Positions 1 to 7,084 are shown, counted from the stretch's first letter. The stretch: 7,084 nucleotides of DNA from an uncultured Verrucomicrobiota bacterium (GCA_946482165.1 CAMLQS010000268.1:1-7084), one strand, 5' to 3'. The notes: generated from the letters alone by a model not told the origin. Numbers and translations: made by a program.

Positions 1-60
1 TTCCACTCGGTCGTCACGCGCTCCGGAGTGTTCCCGCCGGAGCCGGCGGGCAATCTTTAA
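1..60 (+). CDS. Possible 3' end of a convergent gene (partial)
   Basis: Frame 1 of the plus strand is open from the window edge and ends in TAA at 58-60. It reads FHSVVTRSGVFPPEPAGNL and then stop, with mostly G or C third positions, as expected of coding DNA in this genome. If real, it is the C-terminus of a gene entering from the left and converging on the kinase gene that ends at 121. Nineteen codons are too few to name a family, and an open frame of this length is common by chance in GC-rich DNA. The frame also contains a perfect GC palindrome (33-50), so this could instead be intergenic. Confidence 0.3.
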   Translation, partial: FHSVVTRSGVFPPEPAGNL

Positions 61-75
61 GCGCAGACGCCGCAG

Positions 76-105
76 GTAGGACGGGACCGCTGGGCCCGCC
101 CTGCC
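76..105. repeat. Imperfect hairpin repeat, GTAGG...GACCGCTGG... type
   Basis: A GC-rich imperfect inverted repeat lies 15 bp beyond the kinase stop codon. The arms pair roughly AGGACGGGACC with GGCCCGCCCT, with one bulge and a G-U pair, around a CGCTG-like loop. GTAGG (76-80) and the 9-mer GACCGCTGG (85-93) recur in the minus-strand reading of the hairpin at 2444-2465, so the two look like diverged copies of one dispersed element. Lying between two possibly convergent genes, it could act as a bidirectional transcription barrier, but there is no T-tract on either side. Confidence 0.5.
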
Positions 106-120
106 GTCCGAGCAATCACC

Positions 121-1539
121 TCACGCCGCCGCCAGCCGCAGTGTCACTCGCAGGCCGTGCGGCTCGCGATTGGCGAAGGCGACCGTGCCGCCGCAAGCTT
201 CCACGCCCGCGCGCACGATCGACAGGCCCAGCCCGACGCCGCCGGTCTCTCGGGCCCGCGCCGATTCCGGACGAAAAAAAGGTTCTCCCAAACGCGCGAG
301 CGCATCGGGCGGCACGCCGGGGCCGGCGTCTTCGACGACGATTTCCACTGATTCGCCTTCGCGACGCGCGCGGACCGCGATGCCGCCGTCGCGTCCGGCG
401 TGGCGGATCGCGTTGCGAACAAGGTTGCCCACGGCGCGGGCCAGCAAATCGGAATCCGCCAGCGCAGCCAGCCCCTCCGGAACGTCGACGGAGACGGCGT
501 CGCCCGCCGCCTCGCGAGCCAGCACACGCTCCACCAGCGGGACAAGTTCGACCCGCACCCGCGTGGCGTCGCGCGGCAAAAGTCCGGCGCGGGTGAACGC
601 GAGCAACTCCGCCACGAGGTCCGACATGTGCACGACCTCTTCGCGCACGTCGGCCACCGAGGCCTGAAGCTCCGCCGGCGCGCGTTCCTCCAGGATGCCC
701 ACGCCCATCTGCATGCGCCCGAGCGGCGAGCCGAGCTCGTGGGCGATGTCGCCCAGGAAACGCTTTTGTCCGTCGACCAAGCGTTCCAGCCGCCCGGTCA
801 TGCGATTGATCGATGCGCCGAGCGCGGCGAGTTCGTCGCGACCCTTCTCCGGCACGCGGGTATCGAAGCGTCCGCCGGCGATCGCCTCCGCCGCCCGATC
901 GAGCCGGCGCAGGGAACGCGAGTGCGCGAGCACGAAGGGCAGCCAGAGCAGGATCGAACCCGCGATGCTCGCCGCGGCGAGGCCAAGGCCGATGTCGAGA
1001 TCAAGAAAATCGGCCAGGTGCCAAAAGCCGCGAAAGCGAATGACAAACACCTCGCGCGGCCGGCCCGGGGGACCGAGATGAACCCCAAACCAAAAGGCCG
1101 CCGGGGCGCCGCCGCGCACGAGTTGACGTTTCGGGCGCTGCGAGGCCGGACGAGGAGCGTCGTCCGGCGTTCCAAATTCGTCGCGCGGCGCCGGTGGCGG
1201 CCGGCGCAGGCTTAGCATGCGCTCGCGAAATTCCTCGGGCAATTCGCCGACGTCGCCAGCGAACGGGCGCAGGTCCTCGCTGAACACCGCGATCTGCACG
1301 CCCTGCTCCGCGCCGATACGAGTCAGGTTCTCGCTCCAGTCGCGCCGGGGCAGGCTGCGCAGATCGGCGAAAGCCACCTCGGCAAAGCCCTGCGCATTGC
1401 GTCCGAGCGGGCCGGCCACGAGCGCATTCCAGCTGAATCCATCGCCGGAACCGAGGACCCAGGCGCCGGCGAGGCCGCCGAGCAGGAGAAGGTTCAACAG
1501 CAGCCAGGCCGAGACTTTGAATGCGAGGGGTAGACGCAT
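121..1539 (-). CDS. CpxA-like membrane sensor histidine kinase
   Basis: A 472-residue inner-membrane kinase that should sense an envelope signal and phosphorylate the response regulator encoded just upstream. The sequence shows a first membrane segment (about 8-30), an extracytoplasmic domain (about 31-182) with a Pro/Arg-rich stretch (111-138), a second membrane segment (about 183-205), HAMP (about 206-255), an H-box with FLGDIAHELGSP (phosphoacceptor His267), an N-box GNLVRNAIRHA (Asn372, Asn376), a G1 box EDAGPG (403-408), an F-box EPFFR and a G2 box GGVGLGLS (433-440). The start at MRLPLAF is chosen because it directly precedes the first membrane segment; the 63 upstream in-frame residues are low-complexity and run into the regulator gene. 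It lies 25 bp behind the regulator, so the two are probably one operon. No Shine-Dalgarno is visible. Odd point: the H-box has Gly270 where Arg, Lys or Cys is common. The kinase class is certain; the ligand is unknown. Confidence 0.95.
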   Translation of the reverse strand: MRLPLAFKVSAWLLLNLLLLGGLAGAWVLGSGDGFSWNALVAGPLGRNAQGFAEVAFADLRSLPRRDWSENLTRIGAEQGVQIAVFSEDLRPFAGDVGELPEEFRERMLSLRRPPPAPRDEFGTPDDAPRPASQRPKRQLVRGGAPAAFWFGVHLGPPGRPREVFVIRFRGFWHLADFLDLDIGLGLAAASIAGSILLWLPFVLAHSRSLRRLDRAAEAIAGGRFDTRVPEKGRDELAALGASINRMTGRLERLVDGQKRFLGDIAHELGSPLGRMQMGVGILEERAPAELQASVADVREEVVHMSDLVAELLAFTRAGLLPRDATRVRVELVPLVERVLAREAAGDAVSVDVPEGLAALADSDLLARAVGNLVRNAIRHAGRDGGIAVRARREGESVEIVVEDAGPGVPPDALARLGEPFFRPESARARETGGVGLGLSIVRAGVEACGGTVAFANREPHGLRVTLRLAAA

Positions 1540-1564
1540 GGCGGGGAACGGGGACGGCGGACGG

Positions 1565-2359
1565 TCAGCCGAGGGGAGAATTCGGATCCACCAGCATGTA
1601 GCCGGCGGAGCGCAGGGTGCGGATAAAGCGCGGCTGGCGAGCGTCGTCGCCGAGCTTGCGACGGAGCGCCGAGATATGGACGTCGATGGACCGGTCGAAA
1701 ACGTCGTAGTGGCGGTCCCGGATCTCATCGAGCAGGGCTTCGCGGCTGCGCACCCGGCCCTGGGCTTTGGCGAGCGTGGAGAGCAGATCGAACTCCACCG
1801 GGGTGAGCGAAAGCGGCTGATCGTTGAGCAGCGCGAGCCGCGCCTCGGGGCGGACGCGCAAGGGGCCCACGACGATCTCGACCAACGGCGGAGCGGCGTT
1901 TGCCAGCGCGGTGCCCGGAGCCGCGACCCCGCGCGGTGCGCGGCGCATGACGGCGCGGAGGCGGGCGAGCAGTTCGCGCGAGGAAAAGGTCTTGGGCAGA
2001 TAATCGTCCGCGCCCACTTCGAGGCCGACGATGCGGTCGGTCTCGTCGCCGCGAGCCGTAAGCATGAGCACGGGAATCTCGCTGACGCGGCGGATGCGGC
2101 GGAGAATCTCGAAGCCGTCGAGACCCGGAAGCATCACGTCGAGAATGACGGCCTGCCAGGGCGCGCCGGCCTCGACCGCGCGAATGGCGCCGTTCGCGCC
2201 ATCGTGCTCGGGGGTGACCTCGAAGCCCAGCGGCGAGAGGTAATCGGAGACGAGCCGGCAGAGTTTCCGGTCGTCGTCGATCATGAGTATGGGCACGCGT
2301 CCGGAAGCGGAGGCCCCGGAGGAGAGGGGCTCGGAACGGGCGGGGGCGGGCTTGTCCAT
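1565..2359 (-). CDS. OmpR/CpxR-family response regulator
   Basis: A 264-residue DNA-binding response regulator, the likely partner of the kinase encoded 25 bp downstream. The receiver domain (about 22-138) has the acidic pocket Asp28-Asp29, phosphoacceptor Asp74 in VILDVMLPG, switch Thr101 (LMLTARGDETDR) and Lys123. The winged-helix domain (about 162-258) carries the typical LSLTPVEFDLL, VRSREALL and FDRSIDVHISALRRKLGDD stretches and ends RTLRSAGYMLV. The GLEVGADDYLPK and FDRSIDVHIS wording is closest to CpxR among families I recall. Odd point: Thr124 replaces the nearly invariant Pro after the active Lys (PKTF, not PKPF), which may mark a subfamily. The start is uncertain: Met at 2359 is preferred, but an in-frame ATG at 2398 would add 13 residues (MPAFGVRLCLRAV). 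Neither has a Shine-Dalgarno, and the longer form would begin right at the AT-rich, promoter-like stretch. Confidence 0.95.
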   Translation of the reverse strand: MDKPAPARSEPLSSGASASGRVPILMIDDDRKLCRLVSDYLSPLGFEVTPEHDGANGAIRAVEAGAPWQAVILDVMLPGLDGFEILRRIRRVSEIPVLMLTARGDETDRIVGLEVGADDYLPKTFSSRELLARLRAVMRRAPRGVAAPGTALANAAPPLVEIVVGPLRVRPEARLALLNDQPLSLTPVEFDLLSTLAKAQGRVRSREALLDEIRDRHYDVFDRSIDVHISALRRKLGDDARQPRFIRTLRSAGYMLVDPNSPLG

Positions 2360-2399
2360 CACCGCACGCAAACAAAGCCGGACCCCGAAAGCAGGCATC

Positions 2400-2415
2400 T
2401 TTACGCGAGCTTAAC
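2400..2415 (-). promoter_or_regulatory. CpxR-box-like tandem site before the regulator gene
   Basis: On the minus strand the sequence reads GTTAA-GCTCGC-GTAAA, 41-56 bp upstream of the preferred regulator start. The enterobacterial CpxR box is two GTAAA half-sites about five bases apart; here one half-site has a single change and the gap is six. It sits in the only AT-rich patch of this spacer, next to GATAAAAG, where a promoter is expected. Since the gene encodes a CpxR-like protein, autoregulation is a reasonable inference, but the match is short and the DNA specificity in this lineage is unknown. Confidence 0.3.
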
Positions 2416-2443
2416 TTTTATCCGCGTCGGCCGGGTCACGACT

Positions 2444-2465
2444 GTAGGCCAGCGGTCGGGCCTAC
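2444..2465. repeat. Perfect 7-bp hairpin repeat in the cysH-regulator spacer
   Basis: GTAGGCC and GGCCTAC form a perfect 7-bp inverted repeat around an 8-base loop, 47 bp past the cysH stop. The minus-strand reading contains GACCGCTGG, the same 9-mer found in the hairpin at 76-105. It could stabilise the cysH message end or weakly terminate it, but no T-run follows on the minus strand. The rest of the spacer (2360-2512) holds only a weak GGCGG/CCGCC pairing (2487-2505) and the promoter-like AT-rich stretch near 2400-2425. Confidence 0.6.
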
Positions 2466-2512
2466 CTATGAGCGTCCAAATGCAAAGGCGGCGAGACCGC
2501 CCGCCGACCCGC

Positions 2513-3223
2513 TCAGATCGAAAAATCGCCGCGGCCGCTGACCTCGTGGAGGCCGCACTCGCGCTTGAGCCCGCCGAAGCGGGTCTGCTCCTCGGTCATG
2601 CCGGGCTGGAGCGGCGCGCTGCTGTGCCAGTCGCCGACGGAAACGTAGCCGTTCTCCCAAAGCGGATGGTAAGGCAGACCGTGCTCGGTGAGATAGCGAT
2701 GCACGGTGCGATTGTCCCAATCGAGGATAGGATGGATCTTCGTGATCTTGTTTTGCACCTGCACAAAGCCGAGCGCCTCGCGCGTCGAGGCCTGCGCCCG
2801 GCGCAGTCCGGCAAGCCAGGCGGTGGCGCCGAGCTCGCGCACGGCGCGGTCCATCGGCTCGACTTTGTTTTCGAAGTTGTAGGCCTTGAGCCCGTCGAGC
2901 CCCAGTTCCCAGCGTTTGCCCTCGATCGCCTCCTGCTGGGCGGCGCTGCGGCGCGGCGTGTAGGTCTTGAGGTTGAGTTTCAGTCGCTTGGTCAACTCCT
3001 CCGCAAAACGGTAGGTTTCCGGGAAAAGGTAACCCGTGTCGATGAACACCACCCGGATCTCCGGCGCGACGCGGGACGCCAGATGCAACATGACCGCCGA
3101 CTGAATGCCGAAACTCGTGGTGAGTATCAGCTTGTCGCCGAACTCCGACACCGCCCACCGCACCCGATCCTCGGCGGAAAGCAGGGAGAAATCGGTCGTG
3201 GCGGCGACAGGCGAACTGTTCAT
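2513..3223 (-). CDS. cysH: Phosphoadenylyl-sulfate (PAPS) reductase, thioredoxin-dependent
   Basis: A 236-residue cytoplasmic enzyme that reduces PAPS to sulfite and adenosine 3',5'-bisphosphate using thioredoxin, in assimilatory sulfate reduction. Visible signatures: the nucleotide-binding loop [14 protein letters not shown] (35-48), [19 protein letters not shown] (59-77), NKVEPM (119-124), [13 protein letters not shown] (136-148), [16 protein letters not shown] (163-178), [15 protein letters not shown] (184-198) and the C-terminal KRECGLHE with catalytic Cys223. Cys223 is the only cysteine in the protein, so the Cys-Cys and Cys-x-x-Cys pairs that hold the 4Fe-4S cluster of APS reductases are absent; the protein belongs to the cluster-free E. 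coli type. Length fits the family. The start has a fair Shine-Dalgarno, AAGGAT nine bases upstream. The gene follows the AAA+ regulator gene by 48 bp, so shared transcription is possible. No other sulfate-assimilation gene is in the window. Confidence 0.96.
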   Translation of the reverse strand: MNSSPVAATTDFSLLSAEDRVRWAVSEFGDKLILTTSFGIQSAVMLHLASRVAPEIRVVFIDTGYLFPETYRFAEELTKRLKLNLKTYTPRRSAAQQEAIEGKRWELGLDGLKAYNFENKVEPMDRAVRELGATAWLAGLRRAQASTREALGFVQVQNKITKIHPILDWDNRTVHRYLTEHGLPYHPLWENGYVSVGDWHSSAPLQPGMTEEQTRFGGLKRECGLHEVSGRGDFSI

Positions 3224-3232
3224 GATGCCGCT

Positions 3233-3238
3233 ATCCTT
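3233..3238 (-). promoter_or_regulatory. Ribosome binding site of cysH
   Basis: AAGGAT on the minus strand lies nine bases before the cysH ATG and supports the start at 3223. It is the only convincing Shine-Dalgarno among the five genes here. Confidence 0.6.
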
Positions 3239-3271
3239 AGTGAGTTGGGTAGAAAAGTAAAGTAAGCAGCC

Positions 3272-4612
<1,341 letters not shown>

Positions 4613-4633
4613 GAGGGCGGACGACGCCCCGTA

Positions 4634-4649
4634 AGCAGTTTGCCTGCCA
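4634..4649 (-). promoter_or_regulatory. Candidate sigma-54 (-24/-12) promoter
   Basis: The minus strand reads TGGCAGGCAAACTGCT. Against TGGCACGNNNNTTGCW this matches ten of twelve defined positions and keeps the essential GG and GC with exact spacing. It points towards the AAA+ regulator gene. With GC at -12/-13, transcription would begin near 4623, leaving a leader of only about 11 bases before the ATG at 4612, which is short but not impossible. Sequence match only; no upstream activator site was recognised. Confidence 0.4.
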
Positions 4650-4678
4650 GCCCGTCGCGAAATGCGACAACAGCGGCC

Positions 4679-4732
4679 GGATTTGGCCACAAAGCCGAGC
4701 CGGAGCGCGGACACAGAGCTCACGGAGGAAAG
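4679..4732 (+). repeat. Left arm of long inverted repeat
   Basis: This arm is the reverse complement of 4967-5018. The core (4687-4732 against 4967-5012) is 46 bp with two mismatches. Beyond it the outer side continues as GGATT in both arms after a one-base length difference. The arm contains CCGAGCCGGAGCGCGGACAC and then CAGAG and CACGGAGG units. It lies about 30 bp upstream of the promoter candidate of the AAA+ gene. Confidence 0.85.
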
Positions 4733-4809
4733 GCCCGTCGGTCTCAACCGGGCGCGCGCAAACTTGGTTGGGCGGGCGGTTAGCGAGATCTAGAGGCACC
4801 CTGCCTTTG

Positions 4810-4828
4810 CTCCGTGCCCTCTGTGTCC
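4810..4828 (-). repeat. 19-bp copy of the arm motif
   Basis: CTCCGTGCCCTCTGTGTCC on the plus strand differs by one base from CTCCGTGACCTCTGTGTCC at 4972-4990 in the right arm and has the same direction. It is a third partial copy of the repeat, without the CCGAGCCGGAGCG part of the arms. Confidence 0.75.
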
Positions 4829-4898
4829 AACCTAGCCTAGTAGCCGGCAACACGGATATTTTCGGACTACCTCCGCATTCCGAGCGATGATTTTTCGT

Positions 4899-4936
4899 CA
4901 CGGAGGACACAGAGCTCTGACACGGAGAGCACAGAG
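4899..4936 (+). repeat. Tandem 22-bp-period CACGGAG/CACAGAG units
   Basis: CACGGAGGACACAGAG (4899-4914) is followed 22 bp later by CACGGAGAGCACAGAG (4921-4936), a direct repeat with two differences. The 7-mers CACGGAG and CACAGAG are themselves one-base variants, so the block looks built from repeated duplication of one short unit. It runs opposite to the right arm and could pair with it or with the copy at 4810-4828. Confidence 0.75.
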
Positions 4937-4966
4937 CCAATCCGTATTTCAGAAATCCTGATCGAT

Positions 4967-5018
4967 CTTTCCTCCGTGACCTCTGTGTCCGCGCTCCGGC
5001 TCGGCTCTGTGGATAATC
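4967..5018 (-). repeat. Right arm of long inverted repeat
   Basis: Partner of 4679-4732, in opposite direction, with 234 bp between the core arms. In a transcript reading through from the hydrolase gene the two arms could fold into a stem of about 50 bp. The T7 tract of the possible hydrolase terminator directly abuts its outer end. Confidence 0.85.
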
Positions 5019-5019
5019 C

Positions 5020-5065
5020 AAAAAAACACCCGATATAGGCTGCTAGATCCGGCAGTCGGATCTAG
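5020..5065 (-). terminator. Possible terminator of the allophanate hydrolase gene
   Basis: Immediately after the hydrolase stop codon the minus strand has a perfect 9-bp stem, CTAGATCCG and CGGATCTAG (5043-5065), with a 5-base loop ACTGC. A run of seven T (5020-5026) follows 16 bases later. The stem is only moderately GC-rich and the T-run is farther away than in a classical intrinsic terminator, so it may serve only as a 3'-end stabiliser. Its position right behind the stop supports a role in ending the message. Confidence 0.45.
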
Positions 5066-5066
5066 G

Positions 5067-6926
5067 CTAAACGCTGCGCCGCTCCGCCGAACCCGAGGCG
5101 AGGAAGGAGCGCCAACCGCCGAACTCCGTGATCTCTCTCGCGGCGAAGTCCAAAGCCGCCGGTTCGCATACGAAGCCCTTCACGTTCAAACCATCGGCCA
5201 GCACGAGGTTGCCGATAGCCAGGGGGAACGGCACTTCGGCAGTGAACTCGCCGAACGCGGTCGTGCTTAGGCGCCAGACCTCGACCTCGATCCCCGGCCC
5301 GTCAAAACCCGGCGAACGCACCAAACCGGGCTTGGGCGGCGTGGTGTTGGCGAGGGCGTAGAGACGATAATCCGAGGCCGTCCGGGTGGTGAACTGCAAG
5401 CTGGCGCCACGCGAGGTGAGCTGGCGATTGAGCGGCTGGCCGCTCAGGTGCGCGCCGACCACGGCGAGGAGAACCGAACCGTGTGCGGACTCGGGCCGGC
5501 CGTGTTCCCCATGCCCCGTCGCCCCGTCGGTTCCGCCCACGGAAGCGAGCAAGGTCTCGGTCCCGCCGAGTTTGCCCCCCAGCTTCGCGTGCAGACGCGC
5601 CCCGAGCGCGAGCAAAGCCGCGTCCGCAAAGGCCGGCGCCATCAGCGTGACACCGAGCGGCAACCCGTCCCCGCGAAAGCCCGCCGGCACGGCGAGAGCC
5701 GACAGGTCGAGCAGGTTGACGAAATTCGTGTAGGTGCCGAGGCGGGTGTTGAGCAGCACGGGCTCGTTCGCGAGTTCGGCGTGCGTGTAGATCGTCGGCG
5801 TGGTCGGCAGCAGCAGCACGTCGATGTCCTTCCAGGCGGCCGAGGCGGCGCGCCGCAACTCCTCCAGCTTATACAAGGCGCGGAAGGTATCGACGGCGCT
5901 GAAACGCCGCGCGCCCCCGATGATCGCGGCCGTGACGGGATGAAGCGCCTCCGGATGCTCGTCGGCGAAAGGCGTGATCGCCGCGAGCCGCTCCGCCACC
6001 CAAGGGCCGGCATAGAGCAGAGCGGCGGTCTCCGAGAAGGGCGCGAAGTCGATCTCGACCGGCGTTCCCCCGAGCGCCCGCAAGCGCCCGACCGATTCGT
6101 CGTAGAGGCGGGCGGCCTCGTGATCGCCGAAGAACTCGAGTTGCGCGGCGCGCGGCATGCCGAAACGGAATGTCCGCGGAAACTCGCCCGGGGCGCAGCC
6201 CGGCGCCTCGCGCGAATACGGGTCGGCCGCGTCGAAGGCCGAAACCACCGCGGCGACGGCGGCGGCGTCGGCGCAGGTCAGCGCGAAGACGCTCACGCAA
6301 TCGAGCGAGCGGCAGGCCGGCACGAGACCGCGCGTGCTGAGCAGGCCCTTGGTGGGTTTCCAGCCCACGATATTATTGAACGCGGCCGGCACCCGGCCCG
6401 AGCCCGCCGTGTCGGTGCCCAGCGCAAAGGAGACGAGCCCCGCGGCCACCGCCACCCCGCTGCCCGAGCTGGACCCGCCCGAGATCGCGTCGTCGTCAAA
6501 CACGCAGCTCGGCGCCCCATAAGGCGAACGCACGCCGACGAGCCCGGTCGCGAACTGATCGAGATTGGTTTTGCCGATCACCAACGCGCCGGCGGCCCGC
6601 AGGCGGCGCACGACCTCGGCGTCGTCGGCGGGTTTGTAGGAAAACGCCGGGCAGGCGGCGGTGGTCGGCAGCCCGGCGGCGTCGAGGTTGTCCTTCACCG
6701 CGAAAGGCACGCCATAGAGGGGCAGCGACTCGCCCGCCGAGCGGCGGCGCTCGAGCGCGGCGGCCTCCGCAAGGACATCCTCCATGGCACGCAGGCTGAT
6801 CCAGACATGATCGTCCCCGCGGGCGGCGATGCGGGCGTAAACCTCGCGTATGATCGACAAGGGACTGGCGCCTGAAGCATAGGCGGCGGCAAGCGAGGAA
6901 AGGTCTAGGCTGAGAGCGGCGGACAT
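5067..6926 (-). CDS. atzF: Allophanate hydrolase (amidase-signature enzyme with AtzF C-terminal domain)
   Basis: A 619-residue cytoplasmic enzyme that hydrolyses allophanate (urea-1-carboxylate), the product of urea carboxylase, giving ammonia and CO2 via N-carboxycarbamate. The amidase-signature domain (about 1-450) shows YGVPFAVKDNLDAAGLPTTA with Lys78, GGSSSGSGVAVAAGLVSFALG with cis-Ser152 and GTDTAGSGRVPAAFNN with nucleophile Ser176; the spacing of 74 and 24 residues fits the Lys-Ser-Ser triad of AtzF. A Gly/His-rich linker (about 451-483) joins the C-terminal domain (about 484-612; LNRQLTSRGA, DYRLYALANTTPPKPGLVR, IEVEVWRLSTTAFGEF, VKGFVCEP, EITEFGGWRSFLAS), which separates allophanate hydrolase from ordinary Glu-tRNA amidotransferase-like amidases. 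The start at MSAALSL is chosen over a TTG 40 codons upstream because the added residues are Arg/Pro-rich and unlike the family; no Shine-Dalgarno precedes either. No urea carboxylase or urea transporter is in view, but the adjoining DNA beyond 7084 is not shown. Confidence 0.95.
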   Translation of the reverse strand: MSAALSLDLSSLAAAYASGASPLSIIREVYARIAARGDDHVWISLRAMEDVLAEAAALERRRSAGESLPLYGVPFAVKDNLDAAGLPTTAACPAFSYKPADDAEVVRRLRAAGALVIGKTNLDQFATGLVGVRSPYGAPSCVFDDDAISGGSSSGSGVAVAAGLVSFALGTDTAGSGRVPAAFNNIVGWKPTKGLLSTRGLVPACRSLDCVSVFALTCADAAAVAAVVSAFDAADPYSREAPGCAPGEFPRTFRFGMPRAAQLEFFGDHEAARLYDESVGRLRALGGTPVEIDFAPFSETAALLYAGPWVAERLAAITPFADEHPEALHPVTAAIIGGARRFSAVDTFRALYKLEELRRAASAAWKDIDVLLLPTTPTIYTHAELANEPVLLNTRLGTYTNFVNLLDLSALAVPAGFRGDGLPLGVTLMAPAFADAALLALGARLHAKLGGKLGGTETLLASVGGTDGATGHGEHGRPESAHGSVLLAVVGAHLSGQPLNRQLTSRGASLQFTTRTASDYRLYALANTTPPKPGLVRSPGFDGPGIEVEVWRLSTTAFGEFTAEVPFPLAIGNLVLADGLNVKGFVCEPAALDFAAREITEFGGWRSFLASGSAERRSV

Positions 6927-6994
6927 AAAAAGGGAGGGGACTCGCCAACGGCGCGGACGCAATCGGCGGGCAGGGCTTTCGTGGACAGGCGTCA

Positions 6995-7023
6995 GGGATA
7001 ACGCCGGGCCGGCGTAAGCACAA
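6995..7023 (-). promoter_or_regulatory. Weak promoter candidate with central palindrome, upstream of atzF
   Basis: Minus-strand TTGTGC (7018-7023) and TATCCC (6995-7000) are 17 bases apart, a poor sigma-70 match. Between them lies ACGCCGGCCCGGCGT (7001-7015), a perfect 7-bp palindrome with a one-base centre, as an operator would be placed. The GC-rich palindrome could be chance. The remaining upstream DNA (6927-7084) shows no clear gene; a 17-codon minus-strand frame ending TAG at 7030-7032 (RAWFPPHEASVYFEDSA) might be the tail of a preceding gene but cannot be supported. Confidence 0.2.
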
Positions 7024-7084
7024 ATCGGGCTAGGCGCTGTCTTCAAAATAAACCGATGCTTCGTGAGGCGGAAACCATGCTCGG

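Larger units (their letters stand above)
4613..5066. other. Repeat-rich intergenic region without a gene
   Basis: These 454 bp separate the allophanate hydrolase stop from the AAA+ regulator start. No credible gene is seen on either strand. Starting from the hydrolase end, the region holds a hairpin just past the stop, a T7 tract, a pair of long inverted arms (4679-4732 and 4967-5018), shorter CACAGAG/CACGGAG units in both directions between the arms, and a -24/-12 promoter candidate next to the regulator start. Between the arms, 4733-4809 and 4829-4898 contain nothing I can name. The inner part is visibly more AT-rich than the flanking genes. Confidence 0.8.

Noticed and set aside
33..50. 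Perfect GC palindrome CCCGCCGG-AG-CCGGCGGG
   Set aside because: It could form a short stem followed by CAATCTTTAA, but the T-run is too weak for a terminator and the sequence also reads as codons of the possible gene end at 1-60.
1540..1728. 63-residue N-terminal extension of the kinase
   Set aside because: It overlaps the end of the response regulator gene, is low-complexity Ser/Ala/Arg-rich, and would bury the first membrane segment far from the N-terminus.
1217..3265. 682-codon plus-strand open frame
   Set aside because: It lies opposite the kinase, response regulator and cysH genes, which have full family signatures; its own translation shows no domain and runs straight through the 2360-2512 spacer. 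Long antisense frames are expected in GC-rich DNA.
3224..3271. Sigma-54 promoter for cysH
   Set aside because: The 48-bp spacer has no GG/GC pair at -24/-12 spacing, so the simple model of the neighbouring regulator driving cysH through sigma-54 has no support here.
4613..4747. 45-residue N-terminal extension of the AAA+ regulator
   Set aside because: The extension reads through the left repeat arm and the promoter candidate; its Ser/Val-rich start simply translates the CACAGAG/CACGGAG units.
4687..5012. CRISPR array interpretation of the repeated units
   Set aside because: Units are in both orientations, unequally spaced and of variable length, with no constant repeat-spacer pattern and no cas gene.
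5448..6875. 475-codon plus-strand open frame
   Set aside because: It is antisense to the allophanate hydrolase, very Arg-rich and lacks any family feature.

Overview
The window is GC-rich bacterial DNA with five complete protein genes, all on the minus strand. High GC content, a CpxAR-like pair, dense CACAGAG/CACGGAG intergenic repeats and GTAGG...CCTAC hairpin repeats together suggest a Verrucomicrobia-type genome, perhaps of the Opitutaceae. That placement rests on recall of such genomes and was not searched. No phage, plasmid, transposase, CRISPR, rRNA or tRNA signal was seen.

In the order of transcription (high to low coordinates) the genes are: an allophanate hydrolase (AtzF type, 5067-6926); a 454-bp intergenic region holding a long imperfect inverted repeat, shorter related repeats and a candidate sigma-54 promoter (4613-5066); a sigma-54-activator-like AAA+ regulator with a Fis-type HTH (3272-4612); a PAPS reductase CysH (2513-3223), 48 bp behind the regulator; a 153-bp spacer with a hairpin repeat and a CpxR-box-like site; an OmpR/CpxR-type response regulator (1565-2359); and its CpxA-type sensor kinase (121-1539), 25 bp behind. 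A possible 19-codon C-terminus of a convergent plus-strand gene occupies 1-60.

Three functional units can be proposed. Allophanate hydrolase does the second step of ATP-dependent urea breakdown; its usual partner, urea carboxylase, is not in the window. The AAA+ regulator and cysH are close enough to share a transcript, which raises but does not prove a link to sulfate assimilation. The response regulator and kinase form an envelope-type two-component system that may regulate itself.

No new multi-gene system is evident. The most unusual items are the AAA+ regulator, whose sigma-54-contacting GAFTGA loop reads GAGPGA although a good -24/-12 promoter lies just before its own start, and the inverted-repeat element of about 340 bp beside it.
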